From NCBI RefSeq assembly GCF_014489635.1, contig NZ_CP060828.1:6532001-6596000 (forward strand): DNA of 64,000 bases, in the 5' to 3' direction. Made by a program: the position numbers and the translations under genes. Within the stretch, counting starts at the first letter, position 1, and each line of letters begins with the position of its first letter. A model generated the notes under the pieces. That model saw only the letters and a list, made by a program, of their open reading frames with translations, searched no databases and was not told the DNA's origin. Below are positions 24,632 through 33,340 of this stretch, piece after piece. Source of the DNA: Streptomyces roseirectus. Its GTDB lineage: Bacteria > Actinomycetota > Actinomycetes > Streptomycetales > Streptomycetaceae.

Positions 24632-25473
24632 TGTCTTTCGAGGTGGCGGTACGGGCCGAGGCGACGCTCGGCGAGGGGCCCACGTGGGACGCGGACGCCG
24701 GACGGCTGCTGTGGCTCGACATCCTCGGGTCGCGGCTGTACTCGTACGACCCGGCGAGCGGGCGGCAGAGCGTCCGGACGACCGGCCAGCACGTCGGCGC
24801 CGCCAAACCCCGTGCGGGCGGCGGGCTCGTCCTCAACCTCCGTGACGGCGTTGGCCTGTTGGACCCCGACGACTCCTTCCGCTGGCTGCACCGCGAGCCG
24901 GTCCCCGGCCGCCGCGCGAACGACGCCGCCGTCGCCCCCGACGGCACGCTGTGGGCCGGCACCATGCGCTACGACGAGGCGCCGGGCGGCGGCACGCTGG
25001 CCCGCTTCGACTCGACCGGCCTCGTGGAGACGGTCCTTGACGACGTCGCCGTCAGCAACGGCACCGGCTGGAGCCCCGACGGGACGCTGATGTACTACGT
25101 CGACTCGCCCACGCGCCGGATCGACGTCTTCGACTACGACGGCGAACACGTCGGCGGGCGCCGGGAGTTCGTGACGATCGAGGACGGCGCCGGCTTCCCG
25201 GACGGCCTCACGGTCGACGCGGACGGCTGCGTGTGGGTCGCGCTGTGGGACGGCGCCGCCGTCCGCCGCTACACCCCCCAGGGCACGCTGGACCGGGTGA
25301 TCTCCCTCCCCACGCCACGCGTCACCGCCTGCGCGTTCGGCGGCGCCGACCTGACCGACCTCTACATCACCACCGCCCGCATCGGCCTCACGGACCCGCA
25401 CCCCGTCGCCGGCTCCCTCCTGGTGGTACCCGGCGCGGGCAAGGGCCTCGCGCTACCGGCGTTCGCGGGCTGA
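24631..25473 (+). CDS. SMP-30/gluconolactonase-type sugar lactonase
   Basis: This 280-residue six-bladed beta-propeller of the SMP-30/LRE family should open sugar lactones to aldonic acids. The metal ligands are visible: Glu in ATLGEGPTW near residue 15, Asn in GRRANDAAV near 94, Asn in AVSNGTGWSPDG near 143 and Asp in FPDGLTVDADG near 194. It has no signal peptide, so it is cytosolic. Translational coupling with iclR and the dehydrogenase/dehydratase genes at 46-48 kb point to an oxidative pentose or hexose pathway, with L-arabinono- or galactono-lactone as likely substrate. Confidence 0.82.
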   Translation: MSFEVAVRAEATLGEGPTWDADAGRLLWLDILGSRLYSYDPASGRQSVRTTGQHVGAAKPRAGGGLVLNLRDGVGLLDPDDSFRWLHREPVPGRRANDAAVAPDGTLWAGTMRYDEAPGGGTLARFDSTGLVETVLDDVAVSNGTGWSPDGTLMYYVDSPTRRIDVFDYDGEHVGGRREFVTIEDGAGFPDGLTVDADGCVWVALWDGAAVRRYTPQGTLDRVISLPTPRVTACAFGGADLTDLYITTARIGLTDPHPVAGSLLVVPGAGKGLALPAFAG

Positions 25474-25775
25474 CCGCCGAGAGCGGGGTGGCCGCTGAGT
25501 GGAGTGTGCCGGCCGCCGCGCAGGGGCAACTGGCAGAAGCTCGGGCGGGGTTGACCGCCCCGCCGAGCCAACAGGCGCCCGTTCGCGGGGAAGTTCGCCG
25601 CCGCGCGGTGCTGGCCGACCACCCGTCCCTGCGAGCCGGCCGATCGCCCGCCCCGCGCGCCGACCGGCCACCCCTCCGGGCGGGCGGTCAGCCCCGAGAA
25701 CACCCCCCGGACACCCCCCCCGGACACTCCACTCACTCCACTCCCACCCCACCCCCACCTCACCCCACCCCCACC
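25474..25775. other. Non-coding gap with a polypyrimidine tract
   Basis: This 302-bp gap separates convergent genes. No convincing gene is seen. The right part (about 25690-25790) is strongly C-rich on the plus strand, with repeated CACCCCACCCCCACCTCAC units. I see no clear hairpin terminator. Confidence 0.5.
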
Positions 25776-27155
25776 TCACTCCAACCCCGCCCGCTTCCTC
25801 TCCTCCGCCGTCAACGGCGCATCCGTCAGCGGCGGTTTGAGCGGCCCCGCCGCGGCGGCGAGCAGCATCGAGGGGGCCAGGAGGACATGCCCCCCTCGCT
25901 CCAGCGCGGTCACGTCGGTGAACCGGCGGGCGACGCGGCCGTTGCCGGTGGCTGTGAGCAGGAGTCGGCCGACGTAGGCTGCGAGGGCACGGTCGCGGAA
26001 GGTGGGGCCTGTCGCGGTGGCCCCGGGGTAGAAGACGTCCATGCCGAGGGCCAGTTCCCAGGCCGCCGACGCCGGACGCGCCAGCGCTTTCTGGATCCGC
26101 CTCGACAGCCCCGGCCCGGACAGACCATGACGGAGTGTCAAGTCCCGTAGGATCAGTGCCTCCTGGGCCGCGACCGACATGCCGTGCCCGTAGAGCGGGT
26201 TGAGCGCGCACAACGCGTCGCCCAGAACCGTGTAGTTGTCCGGCCAGGCGCGCGACTTCTCGTAGAAGACACGCCGGTTGGCGGTGGTCCGGGTGAAGGA
26301 GACGTCGGTGAGCGGCGTCGCCCGCTCGATCAGGTCGGCGAGGACCGGGTGCCGCAGGGTGCGGGCGTAGGCGGCGAACTCCCCGGCGTCGTTGCCGGGT
26401 TCGGCGCCTCTGCTGCCGAACAGGGTGACGAGCCAGGTGCCGTTCTCGATGGGCAGGAGCACCCCGCCGCGCCCCGGTTCACCGGTGCGGGGGTCGGGCT
26501 GGACGTTGACCACGGGGAACGACGCGCGGGCGGCCTCGGGTGCGCGGAAGGTCCGGCTGGCGTAGGCGACGCCGGAATCGACCTCGCGGCGGGGCGGCTC
26601 GGGCAGCCCGAGTTTCCGCAGCCAGTGGGGAGTTCGGGAGGCCCGGCCGGTCGCGTCCACGAACAGGCCGGCGTCCAGGGTCCGTTCGGTCCCGTCGCGG
26701 TGCCGGACCCGTACCCCGGTGACCGCCGACGCCGTGCCGGTGAGCCCCAACGCCTCGGTCTCCTGAAGGAGTTGGATGCGCGGATGGGCGAGCACCGCCG
26801 CGCGGACCGTCGCGTCGAGGAGGTCCCGGCCGGCCAGCAGCATGTGGTGGGACTCCGGCCAGCGGCGGTACCAGCCGTGGGGGGAGAGGACCACCATGTC
26901 GGCGGTGACCGCGTGCCGCCGCACGCCCGCCTCGGCGAGGCGGTCCGTGATGCCGGGGACGAGCGCGGCGAGGGCGCGGGCGCCGCCGGACCACAGCTGG
27001 TGGGCGTGCCGGGCCTGCGGGAGCCCTTTGCGGGGAGCGGCCGTGGCGGGCAGCGAGTCCCGCTCCACCAGGGTCACTTCGGCCGTTTCGGCGAGCGCGC
27101 GGGCAGCGAGGAGCCCGGCGAGTGAGCCGCCCAGGACTACGGCGGTAGGGGTCAT
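25776..27155 (-). CDS. FAD-dependent monooxygenase/oxidoreductase
   Basis: This 459-residue flavoprotein has an N-terminal Rossmann motif (VVLGGSLAGLLAARALAE, GxGxxG-like), a GLFVDATGRASRTPHWL segment and the FAD-ribityl site YTVLGDALCALNPLYGHGM near residue 315. These features belong to the PHBH/geranylgeranyl-reductase-like group. No tryptophan halogenase motif is present. The substrate is unknown. The gene overlaps the upstream membrane-protein gene by ATGA and is the last gene of a three-gene operon with an ImmA-like peptidase. The same trio recurs in actinomycete genomes as I recall, which suggests one shared process. Confidence 0.8.
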   Translation of the reverse strand: MTPTAVVLGGSLAGLLAARALAETAEVTLVERDSLPATAAPRKGLPQARHAHQLWSGGARALAALVPGITDRLAEAGVRRHAVTADMVVLSPHGWYRRWPESHHMLLAGRDLLDATVRAAVLAHPRIQLLQETEALGLTGTASAVTGVRVRHRDGTERTLDAGLFVDATGRASRTPHWLRKLGLPEPPRREVDSGVAYASRTFRAPEAARASFPVVNVQPDPRTGEPGRGGVLLPIENGTWLVTLFGSRGAEPGNDAGEFAAYARTLRHPVLADLIERATPLTDVSFTRTTANRRVFYEKSRAWPDNYTVLGDALCALNPLYGHGMSVAAQEALILRDLTLRHGLSGPGLSRRIQKALARPASAAWELALGMDVFYPGATATGPTFRDRALAAYVGRLLLTATGNGRVARRFTDVTALERGGHVLLAPSMLLAAAAGPLKPPLTDAPLTAEERKRAGLE

Positions 27156-28351
27156 GGGCGGTTGCTTTCTGCGGGTTTCCAGGAGGCGGCGCGGGCGCGG
27201 ACCGCCGTGAGGTCGTCGGTGCGGCGCAGGGCGCGGGAGACGGCGAGGATCGTCTGCAGCAGGTTCGTCGGGTCGGTCCGGCCGGTGCCCTCGGAGTGCG
27301 GTGCCGCGGCCCGGCGGGCGACCGCGTCCTGCACGGCGAGGGCGCCGGCCAGTGCGCGGGCCCGCTCGGCGGGGTGTCCCAGTGCGACGGCCGCGTCGTA
27401 GGCGCGGCTCGACTCCTCCTCGTCCAGGTGCCGGGTCAGCGTGAGCAGGACGTCGCGGATGAACGTCTCCCGCCGGATCAGGCGCAGTTCGGGGGTGGCG
27501 CGCAGGGTGAAGGGGACACCGGAGCCGTGCGCGGTGCGCAACAGCGTGTAGAGGGGCCGCAGTTCGATGCGGGCGCGGTGCAACAGCCAGCGCTCGTTCA
27601 GGTATTGGCCGGTGTGCGGGAGGATGAAGCCGAGGGCGACCAGGACCGCGGACACGCACGCGGCGAGCGGCGCCAGCGTCGTACTGAGCCGGTCCAGGTC
27701 GTGGCCGGTCCAACGGGCGACGACGGCCGTGATCTTGAGGGCGGCGAAGACCAGGTTGAGGGCGTAGCCGATGACCAGGAACACCAGCCCCGAGCGCAGC
27801 CACGCGTCCAGGCCCTCGGTGCGCACCCAGTTCCAGATCAGCCGGCTGGAGATGAGGACGGCGACGCAGTGCGCGAGGAGGTAGAGGACGATCTCCTCAC
27901 GCATATAAGGGGTGTTGGCGTAGTAGGTGTCCAGATCGCGGACCCGCTCCACTGGCGCGTCGGCGAGCAGGAACAGCACCCACAGCAGGGCGATGACGCC
28001 GGAGTAGACGCCGATGACCCACCGCATCGCCCGCCGCGTCGAGTCCGTCAGGTCCGAAAGGCCGTTGCGCCAGGCGATGATGAGCAGCAGGCACGAGCCG
28101 GCGAACGCGGTCAGCAGCGAATAGCACCACGGCGCCGCGATGTTGGGCACTCCGGTGACCCGGTTCGTCCAGCGGATCGTGGACGGCGCGACGAACACGA
28201 ACACCGCGCACGCGAGCAGCAGCAGCCCGCCCACCGCCCGCAGCAGCGGGTCGCGCCACAGCCGCAGGATCGTCGGCAGCTTGATCGCGAGCGCCGCGCA
28301 CAGCATGACGGTCGGCACCCAGAACGAGACGGAGACCGGGTCGAACGTCAT
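27152..28351 (-). CDS. MAB_1171c-type multi-span membrane protein
   Basis: This 399-residue protein has about seven membrane spans in the first 240 residues (the first near residue 12, the last ending at LVALGFILPH) and a soluble C-terminal domain of about 150 residues rich in Arg and Ala. It resembles the MAB_1171c family, annotated as putative transporters without experimental support. It overlaps genes on both sides by 4 bp. The soluble helical tail could be a signalling part rather than a transport domain. Confidence 0.7.
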   Translation of the reverse strand: MTFDPVSVSFWVPTVMLCAALAIKLPTILRLWRDPLLRAVGGLLLLACAVFVFVAPSTIRWTNRVTGVPNIAAPWCYSLLTAFAGSCLLLIIAWRNGLSDLTDSTRRAMRWVIGVYSGVIALLWVLFLLADAPVERVRDLDTYYANTPYMREEIVLYLLAHCVAVLISSRLIWNWVRTEGLDAWLRSGLVFLVIGYALNLVFAALKITAVVARWTGHDLDRLSTTLAPLAACVSAVLVALGFILPHTGQYLNERWLLHRARIELRPLYTLLRTAHGSGVPFTLRATPELRLIRRETFIRDVLLTLTRHLDEEESSRAYDAAVALGHPAERARALAGALAVQDAVARRAAAPHSEGTGRTDPTNLLQTILAVSRALRRTDDLTAVRARAASWKPAESNRP

Positions 28352-28923
28352 CGGCCGCGGCCCCCGCGCCTGTTGTGGTACCCGAGGAGCCGCTGCGCGG
28401 TACCGGGCCCCGGCTCACCGCCGCCCGGCCCCAGATAGCCTCGGACAGCCGCCGCGAGCCGGTGGCCGAAGTTGTCGGCCTCGGCCTCGTCGACCTCGCG
28501 GGAGCCGTCGCGGGCGGCGGCCGTCAGCGGCACGCCCTCCCAGCCGGACAGGGCGTCCAGGGCGGTGTGCCGGTGCCGGTGGCGGGCGTGCAGGTGCCAC
28601 AACTCGTGGCCCAGGATGACGAGTTGCTGGACCTCTTCGGCCCGTTCCTCGACGATGATCAGGTCGAACTCCTCGAACTCGACCCACAGGCCGGTCACTT
28701 CGATCTCGTCCGGGAAGCGTTCGAACCGGACCTCGACGCGCCGGCCGCCCCGCCGGACGGTCATCTCCTCGCACAGCGCGCGGCACAACTCCCGTACGTC
28801 CGAGGGTCGTCGGGCACGTCTGCCGAGCCGGTCCAGCAGGCCGGCGGTCAGCTCGCGCATGGCCGAGCCGGTCCTCGCGCGCCGCAGCGCGGAGGTGAGC
28901 CGGGCCGCGCCCGCGATGTCCAT
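28348..28923 (-). CDS. ImmA/IrrE-like zinc metallopeptidase
   Basis: This 191-residue cytosolic protein has the zinc motif HELWH in VILGHELWHLHARH, and a further acidic segment DEAEADNFGHRLA that supplies the third ligand in ImmA/IrrE proteins. The N-terminal third is helical and basic. ImmA-type peptidases cut repressors in mobile elements or stress responses. Here no XRE repressor gene is adjacent. It starts the operon with the MAB_1171c and FAD genes. ATG 28923 has AAGGGGG six bases upstream. An 18-bp palindrome lies just before the ribosome-binding site. Confidence 0.75.
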   Translation of the reverse strand: MDIAGAARLTSALRRARTGSAMRELTAGLLDRLGRRARRPSDVRELCRALCEEMTVRRGGRRVEVRFERFPDEIEVTGLWVEFEEFDLIIVEERAEEVQQLVILGHELWHLHARHRHRHTALDALSGWEGVPLTAAARDGSREVDEAEADNFGHRLAAAVRGYLGPGGGEPGPGTAQRLLGYHNRRGGRGR

Positions 28924-28937
28924 CAGTGCCCCCTTCT

Positions 28938-28955
28938 GACTGCCGTACGGCAGTC
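28938..28955. promoter_or_regulatory. 18-bp perfect palindrome, putative operator
   Basis: GACTGCCGTACGGCAGTC is fully self-complementary and lies directly upstream of the ImmA-like gene. It may be the binding site of the unseen regulator that the peptidase acts on, or a small hairpin in the leader. Confidence 0.55.
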
Positions 28956-29042
28956 TGTTCGAGACTACGCGGGTAGCCGTGTCCGCGTCATGAGGGAGCG
29001 GTGGAAACCGGCGCCGGAAACACGGGAGTCGTGCCGGACCCA

Positions 29043-29071
29043 TTGACGTGGGGCGGATGGGAACCTACGGT
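29043..29071 (+). promoter_or_regulatory. Promoter of the arabinan ABC operon
   Basis: TTGACG (29043-29048) and TACGGT (29066-29071) are 17 bp apart. The operator-like sites lie just downstream. Confidence 0.6.
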
Positions 29072-29095
29072 CCCTGTTCGAAGTTACGGGCATTA

Positions 29096-29110
29096 GTCGA
29101 TATTTCGAAC
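29096..29110. promoter_or_regulatory. Putative IclR operator, site 2
   Basis: GTCGATATTTCGAAC is close to the near-palindrome GTTCGATATTTCGAAC. It lies about 20 bp past the predicted start site. A half-site, GTTCGAAGTT, lies at 29076-29085. Confidence 0.65.
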
Positions 29111-29145
29111 GATTGTTGACGGATCTCGAAGAGCAAGGGCAGGGA

Positions 29146-30495
29146 ATGGGACGACCTGGCCTGAATCGCAGGCAACTTCTGGCCACCGCGGGCGGCCTCG
29201 CGGTCGCGGGGAGCTTCGGCTTCGCGGCCCTCGGCAGCGGGGCCGACGCGCTCGCCTCCGGGGCACGGGCGCGCGTGCGGTACTGGAACCTCTTCCAGGG
29301 CGGCGACGGCGCCAACATGGTCGCCATGGTCGACGCCTTCCGCGAGGCGCACCCCGACATCGCTGTCAAGGACTCCACCCTCAGCTGGGGCGGTCCCTAC
29401 TACACCAAGCTCGCCATGGCCGCCGCGGGCAACCGCGCCCCCGACCTCGGGGTCATGCACCAGGGCCGGGTCCCCGGCTTCGCCCCGGGCCGCCTGCTCG
29501 ACCCCTGGGACATGGACCTCCTCGCCAAGTACGGCGTCAAGGAAGCGGACTTCAACCCCGTGCTGTGGCAACGCGGCCTCGTCGGCGGCGAGTTGTACGC
29601 CCTGCCGCTCGACATCCACGCCCAGCTCAACTTCTACCGCAAGGACGTCTGCCGCAAGGCCGGCCTGCTGGACGCGGACGACCGCCTCCCGGAGGCGACG
29701 TCGGTCGACGCCTGGTTCGACGTCCTCAAGGCGGCCAAGAAGCAACTGGGGCCCGGCGTACAGACCTTGGGCCTGCACGCCAACGACCAGAATTTCTCCT
29801 GGTGGTTCTTCGTCGCCTTCTACCAGCAGCTCGGCGGCACCTACTTCGACGACGCGTTCACCGAGGTCACCCTCGACACCCAAAAAGCCACCGAGGTACT
29901 GGAGTTCCTGCGCAGGCACGTCACCGACGGCTACGTCACCGTCGGCTCCTCCGACGGCGAGGCGTTCATCGCCGGATCGCCGTTCGCCTGGGAGGGCAAC
30001 TGGTCGGTGCCCTACTACGGGGGCGCCGGCGTCGAGTTCGGGGCGCAGCCGCTGCCGCCCGTCTTCGGCCGCCCCGCGACCCACGTCGAGTCGCACTCCT
30101 TCGTCCTGCCCCACCAGTCCGACCGGGGCGGCGCCGCCAACGACGGCGCCCACCTGCTCGCCGCCTACCTCGTCCAGCACGCCACCGCCTGGGCCGGCGG
30201 CGGCCACATCCCCGCCTACCTCCCGACGTTCGAGGACCCCGCCTACCTCGAGCTCAGCCCGCAGAACGAGTACTCCAGGCCCGCCATGGACCACCCCGCG
30301 ACCGAGCCCCACATCTGGTTCGCCGGATCGACGGGCGTCCTCGCCAACCGGGTCGGCCCGATCGTCGCCGCCTCCAACCTCGGCTCCACGAAACCCGCCG
30401 ACGCCGCCCGCCGCCTGAAACGCGCGCTGGAGGAACTGCTGGAGTCCAAGAACCCGATGGACGGGCTGACCGCCGCACAGGAGGCGAAGGCATGA
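29146..30495 (+). CDS. Tat-exported sugar-binding protein of an ABC importer
   Basis: This 449-residue family 1 solute-binding protein has a twin-arginine signal (LNRRQLLATAGGLAVAGSF) instead of a lipobox. The mature part starts with RVRYWNLFQGGDGANM and has the usual PLDIHAQLNFYRKDVCRKAG hinge region. ATG 29146 gives a normal signal length and has AGGGA close by. It is first in an operon with two permeases, GH43 and GH51 enzymes, so arabino-oligosaccharides are the probable cargo. Export through Tat implies folding in the cytosol and loose or receptor-mediated surface retention. Confidence 0.85.
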   Translation: MGRPGLNRRQLLATAGGLAVAGSFGFAALGSGADALASGARARVRYWNLFQGGDGANMVAMVDAFREAHPDIAVKDSTLSWGGPYYTKLAMAAAGNRAPDLGVMHQGRVPGFAPGRLLDPWDMDLLAKYGVKEADFNPVLWQRGLVGGELYALPLDIHAQLNFYRKDVCRKAGLLDADDRLPEATSVDAWFDVLKAAKKQLGPGVQTLGLHANDQNFSWWFFVAFYQQLGGTYFDDAFTEVTLDTQKATEVLEFLRRHVTDGYVTVGSSDGEAFIAGSPFAWEGNWSVPYYGGAGVEFGAQPLPPVFGRPATHVESHSFVLPHQSDRGGAANDGAHLLAAYLVQHATAWAGGGHIPAYLPTFEDPAYLELSPQNEYSRPAMDHPATEPHIWFAGSTGVLANRVGPIVAASNLGSTKPADAARRLKRALEELLESKNPMDGLTAAQEAKA

Positions 30496-30544
30496 GCAGC
30501 ACCGGTCCCGCGAGAACTACCCGCCCACGCGCAGGAGTTGCCGT

Positions 30545-31492
30545 ATGAGCAGCGCCGGACTCCTCAACACCCGCACCACGCGCCCGCGTTCGGCCACCGC
30601 CGCCGAGTCCGCGCGCCTGCGCTGGGGGCGCCGCTTCCAGCACGGCGGCTGGTTCGTCGCCCCGTTCTTCGCGCTGTACGGGCTGTTCGTGCTCCTGCCC
30701 GTCGTCCGCGGCCTCTACCTGAGCCTCACCGACGCCAACATCTCCGGCGACCACACCAGCTTCGTCGGACTCGCCAACTACCGCGAGGCACTGCGGGACG
30801 ACCTCGTGTGGTCCTCGCTGTGGCACAGCGTCGAGTTCACGCTGTACGTCGTCCCGGCGATCGTCGTGATCGCCCTGCTGATGGCGCTCATCGCCCACCA
30901 CGCCGCGCACTTCAAGTGGCTGTGGCGGCTGTGCTTCTTCGCGCCGTTCCTGCTGCCCTCGGCCGTCATCGGCAACCTGTGGTGGTGGCTGTTCCAGCCG
31001 ACCAACGGCATGGTCAACCACGTCCTCGGCCTCGACACGCCCTGGCTCACCCAGAAGTCGACGGCACTCCTCGCCATCGTTGTCGCGACCCTGTGGTGGA
31101 CGGTCGGCTTCTCGTTCCTCCTCTACCTCGCCGCACTCCAGGCCGTACCCCAACACCTCTACGAAGCAGCTGAGTTGGACGGCGCGAACGCCTTCCAGCG
31201 GCTCCTGTACGTCACCGTCCCGAGCCTGCGCAACATCACCGGGCTCGTCATCGCGCTCCAAGTCCTCGCCTCCCTCCAGGTGTTCGACCAGGCCGTCGTC
31301 ATGTACCAGTTCGGGCCGGGGCCGGAGGAATCGACGCGGACGTTCGTCCAGTACACCCTCGACGAAGGCTTCACCAGCTACCGCGTGGGCTACGCCTCCG
31401 CGATCTCCATGGTCCTGTTCGTCATCGTCGCCGCCGTCGCGCTGGCCCGGATGTGGCTGCTGCGCGGCCGAGAGGAGGCGGGCACCCGATGA
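30545..31492 (+). CDS. Sugar ABC transporter permease (MalF type)
   Basis: This 315-residue inner-membrane permease has six predicted spans, the first around residues 40-60, and the EAA loop HLYEAAELDGANAFQRLLYV, which binds the ATPase. AGGAG precedes the ATG. It works with the Tat-exported binding protein and overlaps the next permease by ATGA. No ATPase gene is nearby, so MsiK is the likely energiser. Confidence 0.9.
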   Translation: MSSAGLLNTRTTRPRSATAAESARLRWGRRFQHGGWFVAPFFALYGLFVLLPVVRGLYLSLTDANISGDHTSFVGLANYREALRDDLVWSSLWHSVEFTLYVVPAIVVIALLMALIAHHAAHFKWLWRLCFFAPFLLPSAVIGNLWWWLFQPTNGMVNHVLGLDTPWLTQKSTALLAIVVATLWWTVGFSFLLYLAALQAVPQHLYEAAELDGANAFQRLLYVTVPSLRNITGLVIALQVLASLQVFDQAVVMYQFGPGPEESTRTFVQYTLDEGFTSYRVGYASAISMVLFVIVAAVALARMWLLRGREEAGTR

Positions 31493-32346
31493 GCACACCA
31501 ACTCCCGTGCTCCGCAAGCCCCGTAGCACCTGGACGCCCGGCCAGATCGCGCTCACCGTCGTCGCGGCCGGCCTCTCCCTGCTCTGGCTCGCCCCGCTCG
31601 CCTGGGCGCTGTCGACGTCCCTCAAGACACCCGAGGAGTCCGTCGCCGCCCCGCACTGGATCCCGGAGGACTTCACCCTGGAGTCCTGGAAGGCGGTCTT
31701 CGAGGCCGGCAACATCCCCAACTGGTTCGTGAACTCGGTCGTGGTGTCGGTCTGCGTCACCGTCATCGTGCTGGCCGTCTCCGCGCTCGCCGGCTACGGC
31801 TTCGCCCGCACCGAATTCCGGGGAAAATCAGCCCTGTTGGGGATCACCATGGCCGGCCTGATGTTCTCCCCGGCGATCCTCGGCGTGCCGCTCTTCACCA
31901 CCGTCCAGTCGCTCGGCATGGTCGACACCTACTGGGGCATGATCCTGCCGCAGTGCGCGCCGGCCGCGATGGTCTACATCCTCTACAAGTTCTTCCAGTC
32001 CCTGCCACGGGAGTTGGAGGAGGCCGCGTTCATCGACGGCGCCGGCCGCTGGCGGATCTTCTTCACCATCGTGCTGCCGCTGTCCAAGCCGTCCCTCTCG
32101 GCGGTCGGCATCTTCACCTTCATCGCCTCCTGGAACAACTTCCTGTGGCCGTACATGGTGACCAACAACCCCGACCTGATGACCATGCCGAACGGCATCG
32201 CGACCGTGCAGAACGCCTTCGGCATCGTCTGGCCGCAGCTCATGGCCGGCGGCCTCATCGCCGGACTGCCGCTGATCATCGTCTTCGTCTTCTTCCAGAG
32301 CCAGATCGTGCGCGGCGTCGCGCACACCGGCCTGGCGGGACAGTGA
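31489..32346 (+). CDS. Sugar ABC transporter permease (MalG type)
   Basis: This 285-residue second permease has the MalG-like segment ALSTSLKTPEESVAAPHWIP after the first span and the EAA loop ELEEAAFIDGAGRWRIFF. The ATG at 31489 overlaps the preceding stop (ATGA). A secreted GH43 gene follows 11 bp later, so uptake and extracellular hydrolysis are probably co-expressed. Confidence 0.9.
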   Translation: MSTPTPVLRKPRSTWTPGQIALTVVAAGLSLLWLAPLAWALSTSLKTPEESVAAPHWIPEDFTLESWKAVFEAGNIPNWFVNSVVVSVCVTVIVLAVSALAGYGFARTEFRGKSALLGITMAGLMFSPAILGVPLFTTVQSLGMVDTYWGMILPQCAPAAMVYILYKFFQSLPRELEEAAFIDGAGRWRIFFTIVLPLSKPSLSAVGIFTFIASWNNFLWPYMVTNNPDLMTMPNGIATVQNAFGIVWPQLMAGGLIAGLPLIIVFVFFQSQIVRGVAHTGLAGQ

Positions 32347-32357
32347 GAGGAACCGCC

Positions 32358-33323
32358 GTGCGTCTGAGAGTGACGACCGTCCTGGCCGCCGTCCTCCTCG
32401 CGTTCGCCCCGGCGACGGCGAGCGCGACCCCCGTCTACCCCGACCCGCAGCCGGTCACCGGCCAGCAGATCATCCACGACCCGACCGTCATCCGCCTCAA
32501 GTCCGGCGGATACGCGGCCTATTCGACCGGCGGCGTGATCGGCACCCGCCTCTCCAAGGACCGCGTCCACTGGGACGACGCCGGCAACGCCTTCGCCACG
32601 CCCCCGAGTTGGTGGTACGAGTACAACGACACCGGCGACCCCTGGGCGCCCGACATCTCCTACCGCGGCGGCAGGTACTGGCTGTACTACGCCGTGTCGT
32701 CCTGGGGCACCAACCACTCGGCGATCGGCTTCGCCACCTCGCCCTCCGGCCTGCCCGGCACCTGGACCGACCACGGCAAGGCGTTCACCTCCGAACGCAC
32801 CGACGACTACAACGCCATCGACCCGGCGCTGATCCGCGCCCAGGGCAGGCTGTGGATGAGCTTCGGGTCGTACTGGACCGGCATCCGCATGGTCGAACTG
32901 GACCCGAGGACCGGCCGGGCCGTCCCCGGCGCCGAGGTCCACCACCTGGCGACCCGCCCCGACGCGCCGTACGCCGTCGAGGGCCCGTCCATCGTGCGGC
33001 ACGGACGGTACTACTACCTCTTCGCCTCCTACGACACCTGTTGTGCCGGAGTGAACTCCACGTACAAGATCAGGGTGGGCCGCTCCACCTCGGTGACCGG
33101 CCCCTACGTGGACCGTCAGGGTCGTCCGATGCTGGAGGGAGGCGGGGACCTCGTACTGGAGGGCCACGGGAGGTACGTGGGCACGGGAGGCGAGTCGGTC
33201 TTCCGGGACCGGGGCCGGGACTGGCTGGCGTACCACTACTACGACGCTGAGGACGACGGCGTTCCGAAGCTGGGACTGAACCGACTGGACTGGACAAGGG
33301 ACGGCTGGCCGACGGTGGCCTAG
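32358..33323 (+). CDS. Secreted GH43 arabinanase-type glycosidase (1)
   Basis: This 321-residue enzyme has a Sec signal (cleavage near ASA-TP, residue 23) and a five-bladed propeller. The three acidic catalytic residues of GH43 are seen: Asp41 in IIHDPTVI (base), Asp155 in DYNAIDPALI and Glu208 in VEGPSIV (acid). The ASYDTCCAG segment is common in endo-1,5-alpha-L-arabinanases. The GTG at 32358 has AGAGGAA in place. An in-frame GTG at 32343 overlaps the permease stop. It should cut arabinan outside the cell to feed the importer. The paralogue at 36760 has the same layout. Confidence 0.87.
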   Translation: MRLRVTTVLAAVLLAFAPATASATPVYPDPQPVTGQQIIHDPTVIRLKSGGYAAYSTGGVIGTRLSKDRVHWDDAGNAFATPPSWWYEYNDTGDPWAPDISYRGGRYWLYYAVSSWGTNHSAIGFATSPSGLPGTWTDHGKAFTSERTDDYNAIDPALIRAQGRLWMSFGSYWTGIRMVELDPRTGRAVPGAEVHHLATRPDAPYAVEGPSIVRHGRYYYLFASYDTCCAGVNSTYKIRVGRSTSVTGPYVDRQGRPMLEGGGDLVLEGHGRYVGTGGESVFRDRGRDWLAYHYYDAEDDGVPKLGLNRLDWTRDGWPTVA

Positions 33324-33340
33324 CCGTGCGAAAGGAAGAC

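Noticed and set aside
25776..27155. Flavin-dependent halogenase
   Set aside because: The FAD fold fits, but the Trp-containing halogenase motif and the lysine segment are not seen.
28348..28923. Classical toxin-antitoxin pair
   Set aside because: An ImmA-like zinc motif is present, but no adjacent antitoxin or XRE gene exists, and the partners are a membrane protein and a flavoprotein.
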